A stretch of 64,000 nt of DNA from Xylaria sp. FL1777 (taxonomy: Eukaryota > Ascomycota > Sordariomycetes > Xylariales > Xylariaceae), in assembly GCA_022578965.1 (NCBI GenBank), contig MU400561.1, positions 124,001-188,000 on the forward strand, in the 5' to 3' direction. Position 1 is the first letter of the stretch; every line of letters starts with the position of its first letter. Shown in pieces: positions 38,891-49,760 of this stretch. A program made the translations under genes and the position numbers. Under the pieces are notes generated by a model, which saw only the letters and a list, made by a program, of their open reading frames with translations, was not told the origin of the DNA and made no database searches.

Positions 38891-41800
38891 CTAAATAATA
38901 TAGCAACCTTATAAATTTTTAGTAAATCTAGATTTTCTAAAAATATAACTAATTAATAACTAATAATAAGTGCAAAAGCAAATATTGCACTATTAATTAA
39001 TTAATTAACAAAGTTCTTAAATATGTTAAGCTTGTTTACTTTTTATATATTGCTAAACGAAATAAATACTGCTTTAACCTAAGCTTATAATAGTTATAAG
39101 CATTTTATAATAAAAATTGCAATATATAATATATATAATTAATTACTTTTAGTAGCTTAACCAAATGCATAATATAAAAAAAAAGTGCTAAGCATGTTTT
39201 ATGTGCATAAAAACAGCAAAAAAGCTACTTTAAGGGAAAAAAAATTATTAGCAGCTAAATTAAAGCTATAAAAATTAGTTAAAATAAACTTTGCTAGTTT
39301 TATTAGTTCCGTTAGCCAAAATAATATTAAATAAGCATAGCTTACATACTAGCTTAAGCTAACTTTACTTAAGTTAGCACATATAAAACTAAACTATTAG
39401 TTTATAATAGTTATTTATAATACAGTTACATATGCAGCAACTTAACAACTAAAAGAAGTCCTAAATTATATAGCAGCTAATAAGCATAAATAAGCCAGAA
39501 TATTTCCACATACAAAAAACAAAAAGGAACCATAGCTTTAAAACCCCTAAAAAATTATTATTTAAATATAATATAACTAAGTTCTAAGCTCTTTATTAAA
39601 GCCTTTATTATAAACAAAATGCAGTACATTTTAATAGTTATTAACTATTATTTATTATATATAATTGCTTTTTTTACTGCTAAGCAAAAATAAAAAGTAG
39701 TAAGCTAAATATAAAAAAACCGCTTAGTTTTAACATTTAAGTTCTTAAACAAGGTTTACTGTAATAATGTTTTTAAAACCAGGCTTATTAAACTATTATT
39801 CGAAAAAATAAACACTTGCTTAACTTATAAACCCTAGTTATATAAAACATTTAAATTTGCGTTAAAAATAATAGTTCTGCTTCTATAAAATATAAAAGCT
39901 TAAACTAATAGCTTGCAAAAGTTTAAAAGTTAGTAAACTACTTAAATGCCTAGTAACTACTAAGCTATAACTTATTACCCTTGGAAATTATGCTAAAATA
40001 ACAAATCTAATAAGTTAATACAATAATAAACAAAATAACCTAAAAAAGTCCATAGTGCTAAACACTAAAAAAGTACCGTATATACTTAATAAATACTTAA
40101 TAGCTATTATTACTAAAATTGCTTGTTATATATACAAAACTAGTAATATAACAACAATTTTTTTAAATAAAAAAAGAAATATTCTTAAGAAAAACAAAAA
40201 ATATTGCTGCTATATATAATGTATATTAAGCTATAGCGCAATTAGCTAAAAAAATATTATATATAACTATAATATAATATATTTTATAGCTCATTGCAAG
40301 CTTATTAACATTAAGCTACGTAAATATAGTTTTATTAAACAGCAACTATAGTTATTAATTAACTTAACATTTATTTTATATTAAACTACTATAAAAGGTA
40401 GGTTTTTTTATATATTTTTTGTTAGCTTTGTTTAGCTAATAGCATAAAAAAAATGCAACTATTTCAAACTATATTTCTTTCTATATAAATTTATCTTAAA
40501 GTATTTCTTTCTTTTTTTAAAATAACATTTCTTTATGATTTGCTTTTTAAAATAAGCAAAGCAACTTTATAAAGTTATACTTGTTATAAAGCATTACAAT
40601 TATAAATTTCATTTTTTGTTTTTATTAGTTAATTTTTACTACTGCTTGCTTTTTAACATTTATTGTTCTAGCTAGTTTTATTATAATATAATAGTTTGCT
40701 TTTTAAAAATTTAATGCTACTCTATAAATTTAATATGTTAAAATAATAATCTTGTTTAAAAACAAGTAATTACACAGCAAATTAAGGTCGTTTAAAATTT
40801 AGTTCTAGCTATACTTATTATTATTAATGCTTACATTGTTTTTTATTGCAGCATTAAATAGTACTACTTTAACATTTTTTTTGTAATATTATACAAAAAG
40901 CATATAAGTAACAAAAGCTAACAAAAGCAACTACGTAAGCACTATTATATAACAAATATTTGTTTTGTTTTAAAAACCTAAGTTATTTGTAGTTAGTGCT
41001 TATAATTTATAAAACAGCATATTGTTTATAAATCTGCAAAGTTAATTAAATCTAGGTAATTACTAAGCAAAATTTTTGCAGTAATACTATAATAAAAATT
41101 GCACAAAGATTTTAACTATTTTATTTTAACCTTTAGTAAAGTATGCTTTATATGCTATTACTTTAAGCTAATTAACTACTTTATAACATAAATTGCTATT
41201 TTTAATAAGCTTTTTATCTAGGAAATAAGCAAAAAAAAAGTACACTTTAGCACAGGTTAGCTACATTTACGCTTTTCGCAATGTTTAGTTTATTTTAGCT
41301 GCAATATTATTGTTTTTTTTACTACTAAATAAACTAGCTTTAATAGTTTGTTAAATTAGTTTAGAACTCATTTAACTACCTTGTTTTTATTTCTGCTTTT
41401 TTTTTTGCAATAAGCGTTATATATAGCTTTATACCTTAGCTATTATTTGCTAAAAAGCGTTTTATATAAAACTGTTTATTATTAAACAGTTTATATAATT
41501 TATAATGATTTTTTAACTATTATCTTTTATTAGCTCTTCTTTAAAATTATTTGTAAAGCAACAGGCTATTAATAAGCAAAGCACTAGCTTTTTTTTTAGC
41601 TTATTTAGGCTTTTTTAGCGATTTTAGAGCTTTTTTTTAATTTTAGCGTTTTTAAAACAGTTTAAATTATTAACAAAATATTAATATTTTGTTTGCACAA
41701 CTTTTATTAAGTTTGCATTACTAATACTTTTAATTTTTTTATTTTTTTTATGCATTTTTTTGCACACTAAAATATGCTTAATTATATTAGCTAGTTAAAT

Positions 41801-43180
41801 TAGGCCGCTTAAAGAAATAAATGCAGAAATAGTAAAAATTACTAGCTTTTTTGCGCTTATGTTTTAAAAGTTGCATAAAAATTAAAAAGAGTTAATAGAA
41901 CTATTTAGCGTGCTATTATATTAATAAGCTTTATTAAAAAACATAAAAGCTATGCTTAGCAAGTTTATAATAATAGTTTTATAATTTCTAAAGCTATTAA
42001 AAACTTGGCTTGCTAATTTATTATATATAGCATAAAACTTAGTAGCGTTATGCTAACTAAAAAGTAACAGCTAATTGCTTAATTTTAGTTGCTTGCTTAT
42101 TAAAAATTATACATTTTTATTAGCATTATTAATTTTAACAGTAGTTTTTACTATTAACTATATATAATTTTGCTTATAATATAATTAGTAGTTTTTGCTA
42201 TAGTTATTATGCTATATAAAAAGCTTAAAGTGTTTTACTACTATATGCTTTAAATTAAAAACTTTATAAAACTTAGCTATTTAAAAACGCATAACTATAA
42301 GTAATATAATGCAAATTATTAGCAGCAAAAGCATATCGCTTATAACTTTATAAAAGTTGCTAAATATAACACATATACATTCTATTAAGTATAGCAATTT
42401 TAATTAGCTAAAGTAGCGCTTATAGAATTTCTGCTTTTAAAGCAAATATTGTTAGCTTTTTGTTATAACTTTATTTTTCTAAAAGCTAAGCATTTTTTTA
42501 TAGTTAGCTTTAATTATAGCAAATATAACAAACATAAACAAGACTTCTATAGTTTTACTAAAGCTTATTGCATTTTTTAAGCAGCTATTTCAAGTATAAC
42601 GCATAGCTTATTAAGTTAACATTTATTATATTGCGTATAACTAATACGCAGCAATCTTTATACTAAACCTAGAAAGCTTTAAGCTTATAGTAAATACTAA
42701 GCACTAAAATATTTTATATACTTTTTTTTAATTGTTTTTAGTAATATAACAATTTGCATATTAACTACTAAATTTAATATTTAAATTATAACTACTATTA
42801 TTATTAAAAACGCTGTTTATAAGCTTTAACTTTTAAGTTAACGCTTAATTATTAATATTATTATTATTAAAAAGCTTTATTACTTTAATGTTTTGCTTTA
42901 AGCATTTTATGCATTATTAGTTATAATTCTTTTTGTTTTTTTGCTTTATACTTTTTAAATTAATGCTATTTTTGCAAGTAATAATAACTAGCCTAACTTA
43001 TAAGTTTATAATATTACTAGTTAACCTAAATATGTAAGCTTTTTTAATACTTTTTTTAATAGCAATATTAATAACATGTTTAAGCAGCTTGTTTTTTTAA
43101 ATGCTTAAGTTATTTAAAATACTTTAAACTATAAAATGCGCTTTGTTAAAAATATATGCTTTTATATAAATGTTTACTTT
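38891..43180. other. degraded AT-rich DNA, no recognisable gene
   Basis: About 4.3 kb hold no assigned protein. A minus-strand frame near 41,000-41,400 contains readable stretches (LNIAKSVNVANLC, LCAIFIIVLLQKFCLVIT) broken by TAA and TAG, possibly an unidentified transposon protein. This was not strong enough to list as a gene. Confidence 0.3.
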
Positions 43181-43182
43181 AG

Positions 43183-43212
43183 TTAAAACTAAAACTAAAA
43201 CTAAAACTAAGG
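43183..43212 (+). repeat. AAAACT hexanucleotide array
   Basis: About five copies of AAAACT (TTAAAACTAAAACTAAAACT...). A short simple-sequence repeat with nothing else of note. Confidence 0.85.
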
Positions 43213-44654
43213 TATTATGTTACGTTTTATAATTAGCTAATTTATTAAGCACAAAAATAATTACAGCAAATATAAACATAAGCGTTAGCATAAGCATTAA
43301 AGTAGTTATAAAAGCAATAAAACTATAAGCAAGTATAATAAAACTTTTAGGTGTGTTTTTTAAAGCAATAAAATTAGTTTAGCAGTACTAATACATCTAG
43401 CTTTGCTAATAAAGCTAGCTGCAAGCATATTTAAAAGTGCTTTTATGCTTTAAAGTTTTAATATTAAGACTTTCGAATAACTTTGATTTGTTAAAATATA
43501 TAAAAATAGTATAGCTATTAGTTCTTTGCTTGCGTAAACAAGCTTTAAGTTAATTAAAAAATAAAAAGTCTAAAAATAAAATATTAATTTAAAATTAATC
43601 TAAAAAGCAAAGCTTTTATACTACTTTATTAACGTTTTAATTAAAAGGGTTGTTTATTTTGTAAAGTTCTTATAGCAAAGCATATTTAAGGTTAATAGCT
43701 AATTAGTTAAATAAACACAGAAAAATATATTTTATGCAACGTGTTCTAAAAACATAAAACCGCAAAAAACAAATTAAAAGAAAAAATAATAATAAATAAT
43801 AAAAGCAAAAAATATTAATAGCAAATAAACAATAAACATAATAAAAGCAGCTATAAAGTTTTATGTAGTATTTATTTAAATAACTTATTTAACTTTTTAA
43901 CTACTAAACTAAAGCTTTTAAAATTGCTTAATAAATACAAAAAAAAAGGCATAACATAAATACAGCTATATAAATTAATACGTTAATGTTTTAAAGTAGC
44001 AATTAAAAAGCTTTTATGCTTTAAAAAAAGTAAAAAAAGCAAGCTTATAACAATTTATTTTGTAAAAAAAGCAATTGCCTTTATAAAGTTTAAACAGCCT
44101 AAAGCTAGCCTAAAATAATCAAAGTTAATATATAAAATATAAATATTACAATAGTTAAAAAATATAAATAAATCTGCTTAATTAAAGTAGCATATAGTGC
44201 TTAAATAATAATATTATTAAGTATATGCAAGTATGTACCTTTTAAATATTAGCTTAGAACTTTATAATTGCTACGTAGCTAAAGTTAATATAAATATTAT
44301 TAAGCTTTACTATTATATATATATATTATAATTAAAAATAAAATAAAATAAACTTAGTGTTTTAATACTATAGCTATTATACCTAAGTATATATATATAT
44401 TTAAGCTAAGCCATAATTACTTATAAATACTATGTACTAATAATTTACGCTAAAGTAGTTAAAATAAAGTTATTCACTTATAGCTTGTGCTATTATAGCA
44501 GTAAATGCTTGCTAAAAAGTCCGTAAAAAAAGGTTAGCACTTTATATAAGCTACTTACACTTAGCAAATAATTTAAGCGTTTAAAAAACGCTAAAGATTT
44601 TGTACTATTTATTAGCTTAGCAATAATTAAAACTTTTTGCTATAAACTTTAGTA
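43213..44654. other. degraded AT-rich DNA, no recognisable gene
   Basis: Nothing was recognised here. A/T-rich microsatellite-like runs occur near 43,780-43,850 and TA runs at about 44,313-44,400. Confidence 0.35.
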
Positions 44655-44855
44655 TAAATAAAATAAAAAACAAAAGTTTCTAAAAAATTAAAAGTTATAT
44701 TAAAAAAAGTTTAATTTATACTATAATTATAAACTAAAAAAGTATATAATTAATTACAGTATAAGCTAAAACTTATTATTAAGTGTAACTGCTTAACTAT
44801 TTTAAAGCAAGCATAAAAACGTTTATGCTTTTTTTAATAAACAGCTATATTTATA
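44655..44855 (+). repeat. direct repeat R3, copy 1 (possible LTR)
   Basis: This matches 53,565-53,800 in the same orientation. Shared blocks include AAAAAACAAAGTTT-like, AAAGTTTARTTTATA, GTATATAATTAA and AGTRTAACTGCTTAACTA. The two copies bracket gypsy element C, whose RT and RNase H lie on the minus strand at 48.4-49.7 kb, so they could be its long terminal repeats, giving an element of about 9 kb. Copy 2 carries small insertions. No LTR ends, primer-binding site or target duplication were identified. Confidence 0.5.
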
Positions 44856-45045
44856 CATATAAGTTTTATTTCATTAATTTTTATAAGCCTTTTTAATAAT
44901 ATTCTTGCTTTTTTATAAAATTCTTTTTGTAAAGTTTATAATAACGCTTTTAAATTGTTAAGTAATAGCTTAAACTTATGTATGCTGCTTAGCTAAAAGC
45001 TATAGTTTTAAAGTGCTTTAAAGTTTTTTGTTATAAGCTTTAAGT

Positions 45046-45513
45046 TTGTTTTACAAACTTAATGTGTGTTCTTTTTGTAATGCATTTAGATCGTTAAGCA
45101 GCTTAATAAAAATAACAGCTGTATTAAATGTAATAAATAACATAAAAAGGCTAAACAAAATAGCAAAGCAATTAAACCAAAAAACAATAAAGCTAAACAA
45201 AGTAGCAATAATAGTAGTTATACAAACAAAAAAGCTAAGCAAAGTAGCATTAATAATAACTAAAGAAGGAAATTTTATTTAAATTAGTAAAGTTAGTATT
45301 ATTTATGCAAGCAAAAGTAGCGTTATAGCAAGCAAAAATAACGCTGCAGCAAGCAAAAGTAACATTATAACAAGCAGAAATTAAGTTTATAAATATAAAA
45401 GAAAAATTAATTTATTTAGTAGCTAAATACGCAAATAAAGCAAAATATAACTTAAAAAGCAAACTACTGCTAGCACTTAAACTACTAAAGGTAATAAAAA
45501 CTCTTAATTAAAA
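45046..45513 (+). pseudogene. degraded Lys/Gln-rich open frame, unknown
   Basis: Plus-strand frame 45,046-45,282 (78 codons open) contains KRLNKIAKQLNQKTIKLNKV and QTKKLSKVALIITKEGNFI. After a likely frameshift it continues from 45,308 as repeats of QAKVALx, then EIKFINIKEKLIYLVAKYAN and LALKLLKVIKTLN, ending at 45,513. Internal stops are single TAG or TAA at Gln-like positions. The Lys/Gln/Leu pattern suggests a coiled coil. No family was recognised; gag-like or transposase C-terminal origins are possible. The antisense frame at 45,051-45,242 is a shadow. Confidence 0.4.
45308..45382 (+). repeat. 24-bp tandem repeat within the Lys/Gln frame
   Basis: Three copies of CAAGCAAAAGTARCRTTATAR, 24 bp apart and in phase with the reading frame, encode the 8-residue repeat QAKVTLxQ. 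The length is a multiple of three, so it could have expanded while the frame was still translated. Confidence 0.75.
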
Positions 45514-47700
45514 AAAAAAAAAGCTGCTAGTAAAGAATAACAAGCTACTAGCAAAAAGTTAAAAACAAAAGCAATAAATGTTTCTTAATAACATAAAGAA
45601 TATATAAGTTACTGTTAAAACTAAAATAAAATGCACCTAAAGTAAAACTAGTGCTTATATACTAGCATAAATACTTTAACTTTAAATAAAACCTTATTAA
45701 AACAAAGAATACATATGCTTTTTTAAATACTTAAACTTAAATCTTTTTTTTTTAGTTCTGCTTTTAAAACTTGCAAAGCTTAAGAAAGTTTTGCTTAAAC
45801 CTCGTAATTATTTATAAAGCCAAAAACATTATTATTATTATTTTTATTATTATTTATATTTTAGCGTACATTTTTTCTTTTTATTTTTATAAAAGCATAA
45901 AACAAAATTTTATGCATTGCTTAATTAAAATTGCTAAACTAGCAAAATAACATAAGTATATATATTAAGCAATTTTATGCTTTTAGCTAAATAAGTATTA
46001 TAAATAGTTCAAAGTTATAAGTTAAATAAACGAAATTTTAAGCAGCAATAATAAGCTAAAGTACTTATAAAAGCAGAACTAGCAAAATTAAGCAGTAAAA
46101 AAGCTTTAAAAAGCTAGTTTTGCAGCAGTAATAACAAAAAGGTTTATTTAGTTAAAAAAGGAAAAAAGGCATAAGTAGTAAATTAACTAAAAGTACCTTT
46201 TAATATACTCTTTTAGCTAAATATACTTTTTAATATACCTTTAATTTAAGTTATTTCTTTAATTATAGTATATAAAAATATAAGTTTAAGTATTCTTTAG
46301 TATATTATATATATAAATATAAGCTTAAATATATATTTATGCTAATGCTTAAAGCTTATTATAAATATTTCTTAAGTATTATATATACATATAAATGCTT
46401 AAACTAGCATTTAAATTTTACTATAAGTACTAAAGTACCAAATTTACACTTATGGTTTATTATTGCGTAAATTATATTAAAAAGGTATAAAAACGTAAAA
46501 TTAATAAAAGCATAACTATTAATATATATAAATAGTCTTTTAGTATGCCTTAAGGAATATAGCTATAATCCTAAGTACTGCATTACGTACTGCCGGATTA
46601 ATAACATAAAGAAGATTGTTATGCAAATTAAACTAGCTTTTTAAGCTAGGACTTAATTTTAAAAGCTTTAGTGCAGCAGTAGTATAAAGTCCTTAGTTGT
46701 CCTTAAATAGCTTGTTTTTAGCATAAATAGCTTTAATATATTTAAGTAATATTTATAACATATTTTTAAACTATTTAAGTTTTTAAGCAAAAATAAATAA
46801 CGTTTAGTATGCAATTTAACTATAAAAAGTCCTTTTTATTTAGCATGAAGTTTTGCTTATTTCTTTTTCTGTAATAATATTATATAATTGCTAAGTTATA
46901 TTAAAATACCTTAATAATTATAAACAGCTTGTTTTTAGGCCTTTACTTTCTTATAATATAACTTAACTGTTTTAAAATAATGTTGAACTTATGCTATATA
47001 ATCTATTATTAGTTATATATGTATACCTTTATTTAAAAAAAGGCTACTTTTTATAATAAAGCTAATAAAAGAGCTAATATTTTCTAAAAAATAAACAACC
47101 TTAAAGTTTCCCCTTAGTAAATGTCCGTGCAGTATTTTAAAAAAAAAAAAGCCTAAACTACTAGTGTATTATAAATTAATACTTTTTATTACAAAGGGCA
47201 CTTTTAAGTTTTAGTTCTTTAAAAAGCTATAAAAAAAATTATATAGCTTAGCAAGTACTGTTTATATAATTTAATTAAAGATTTTTATAATACTAATACT
47301 TTTGTAAGATTTAAACAAAACATTTAAAGTATATACGCTTTCTGTTTGCAGTATTTTTTAAAACTTCTTTAAGTAAAATGTGTTACTTAAGTTAAAATAT
47401 ATTGCAATTAGTATAGCGCTAACTTATATTCTTTAGTAGTTTATTATAATTAAAGCTGTTTTAGTATTATAACGTGCAGTAAAAAAGGCCTATTTATACT
47501 AGCTAAAAACGTTAATAATGCAAAAAATATACTTGTTTTTTTGGGAAAAAAAAATAAAAGAGCTAATAAAGTTTGCAGTTAATACCTAAAAAAGCTTAAA
47601 AATAATAACAAGTAAATCTAGGGCCTAAGCTTAGGTTTTATAAAACTAAAGTACGCATATTATAAGCAACCTTAATAATAATTAACAATGTTTTATGTTA
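45514..47700. other. degraded DNA, likely 3' part of gypsy element C
   Basis: By position the integrase of element C should end in this stretch on the minus strand, but no HHCC or DDE motif could be read. The sequence at 46,550-46,720 is slightly richer in G and C. Confidence 0.3.
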
Positions 47701-48228
47701 TAGTAAGCTAATAAATAGTTTAATTAAGTTGCTTTAATATAATAATTAAAAAAAAATAACTTTTTTTATTATAAGCAAATTATAGTGCACGTATAATGTT
47801 ACTTTTTAGCAAGTATTTTTTTTATACACTTTAATAGTAATGTTTAAAGGTGTTTTTTTTTGTAATCTTAAATTCCTTAAATTAGTTTGCAAATATATAT
47901 AAGCTTAACTGTTTTTTATTAGTAATTAAGCAATTAATAAAAAACTGCTATATATTAATGTACTATTTTAACTTAGCATATTTTAATATTATATTTAGCA
48001 TTTTATTTATTTTAAAGATTTAAGTAGCATTAAACAATAAAGCTTGCTTATTAGTAATAAAAAGTTTTTATATGTTTTCTTTAAAAAAGTAGTAATACTT
48101 TAAAGCAAGCAGTTTTTTTATTTAAAATATATACTTTGTATTACTATTAGACTAGTTTTACATTAAACATATTTTGTTAGCTACTAAACTAGCTTTGCTG
48201 CTTTTATTAAGTAAAGCTAACTTTTAAT

Positions 48229-48325
48229 TTGCAAGCTAGTTAATAATTTTTGTTTTTTTGGACTTTTTTAAACTTGCAAGCTAGTTAATAATCTTTGTTC
48301 TTTTGGATTTCTTTAAACTTGCAAA
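48229..48325 (-). repeat. 45-bp tandem duplication downstream of RNase H
   Basis: GCAAGCTAGTTAATAATYTT is repeated at 48,231 and 48,276, with a third partial start at 48,321, spacing 45 bp. In the pol frame it gives two copies of LASLKKSK-[R/K]-TKIIN-x, in frame. The expected linker motif VWKDxxxxYxxFLxxL lies just before it (KDSINKYKKFFASL). Confidence 0.85.
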
Positions 48326-48429
48326 AAACTTTTTATATTTATTAATGCTATCTTTTTATACTTATAAGTAGAACATTTTATTTAAATGCCTAAAATTAAA
48401 GGATTTATTTTTGCAGTTAAATAATAAAA

Positions 48430-48900
48430 ATAAAGTGCAAAACAAAGCGTTAGCTACTTTGTTATAAGGGCTTTTAATATATATAATTTTAATATTAAAA
48501 AACCGAAGTTTTTTTGCTTATTTAGCATAGATTTTTTTTATGTTAAGTAATAACATAAAAAAGGTTAAAAGCTTATAATCTGTATAAATAACAAACAATA
48601 TGTAGCACTTAAAATAACGTTTATATTTTTTAGCAAACTTTATAATACTGTAGAACTTTTTTTTATAAGTGCTATAATTTTGCTAGGTTACTATAAATAA
48701 AAAACTATTATATAGCAATAGTTTAAGTATTTTTTCTTAAATTTAAATAATGTAGCACTTATTTCTGTATTTAGATACATTTAAATATATGTCTACTAAA
48801 AGGTTAAATATATGTTTATGCATTTTAATAGCAGTAAAAGCTTTTTGTTATAAAATATTAAAAAATAATGCTTTACTATTTCTTTATTGCTAAAGCATAT
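48430..48900 (-). pseudogene. element C RNase H, mutated
   Basis: The frame reads YNSFLFIVT, QNYSTYKKKFYSIIKFAKKY (family YxTYKxELxAIVKFxxKY) and VIYTDYKLLTFF (family VxTDHxPLTxF, 48,600-48,560). It then reads KKIYAKxAKKLRFFNIKIIY (family IYxxWADKLRxLxxxIxY) and SPYNKVANALFCTLF (family NKVADALSRTLF, ending 48,430). The Asp of TDxK is kept here, unlike in the element at 59 kb, while the Asp of VADAL has become Asn. The family comparison is strong across about 120 residues. Confidence 0.88.
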
Positions 48901-49239
48901 TGCTTTAAAAACGATTTAATAGTTTAGCTATTTTTAAACAGTTATATATTTACTTTTTAGTTGGTTTAATTATACTTATAAAGGCATGCACTTTAGTTTA
49001 ATTTATAAAAGCGAACTACTTATGCAAACAGGCTGCTCGATTTTTTTTAATAGCAATATATCTATAGGTTTTATGCATTATACCTAAAGCTACAACTTTA
49101 TTGCATTTAATTGTAACCTTAAAAAAAAATAGTTTAAATTTTTTTTATAAAATCCTTAAAAAAAAGTATTATTTAATTTACTTAAGCTATAGCTTAACAG
49201 CTTTATAAATAATAAACATATTATTTATGTACTTTATAG

Positions 49240-49740
49240 CAGCAATAAAAAATCCTAAGGTTTTAAAAAATATTAAAGATAGTTTTAAGTTAAATTAAAG
49301 TATAGCACTTAAAACAATCTTTATTATTTTTAAAAAAAAGTAGCTTAACAACTAAAATCCTTAAAGCATGCAAGTAAGCTATAATTAAAAAAATCCTAAG
49401 ATTTTAAATGCTAAAATATAGCGTAAGTTTAAATAAACTAGTATAGCTTAATAGCTATGTTTAAAATTAAACTTAAACAAGCATTTAACTTAAAAATCTA
49501 ATAGCTTAGCATAAACGTTTATAAAAAGTAGAAAATTAGTTGCAAAAAGATCTTTTTTTAATTTACTGTAATTAATAGTTAAGCCTAGCTTAAGCCAAAG
49601 ATTTTATACTTCTGCATTTTAATCTTTTACTACTAAAACCAGCATAGCAATTTAATTAAAAAGTTTTTTATTTGCTGCACTAGTATACTTATATATACCT
49701 GCATTTAGCATTTGCTTAGTTAGTTTTTTTAACTAGTATA
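49240..49740 (-). pseudogene. element C reverse transcriptase, partly deleted
   Basis: The frame reads MLNAGIYKYTSAANK, LWLKLGLTINYSKLKKDL (family LRxTxDYxxLNxxTxxD), FKFNFKHSYxAILV (family FSxLDLxxGYWxIxV), YILAFKI and TCMLxGFxLLSYFFLKIIKI (family TxMPQGxxSSxxxFxxIM). About 20 codons further comes KLSLIFFKTLGFF (family LSFKKLxLFxxxIxALG). The segment between these, which should carry the catalytic x-x-DD motif and some 60 more residues, is missing or unreadable, which suggests a deletion around 49,290-49,330. Confidence 0.82.
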
Positions 49741-49760
49741 GTTAAGTAGTAGTTTAAACT

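Larger units (their letters stand above)
47700..49760 (-). mobile_element. Ty3/gypsy retrotransposon C, mutated pol
   Basis: RT and RNase H of a gypsy lineage different from elements A and B are readable in one minus-strand frame from 49,740 to 48,430, and weaker coding continues to about 47,700. The combination of a TCMxQG-type RT motif with RNase H ending YIxxxxNKVADALSRTL marks a fungal gypsy clade distinct from element A. Direct repeats R3 at 44.66 and 53.57 kb may be its LTRs. It is broken by numerous TAA and TAG codons. Confidence 0.85.
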
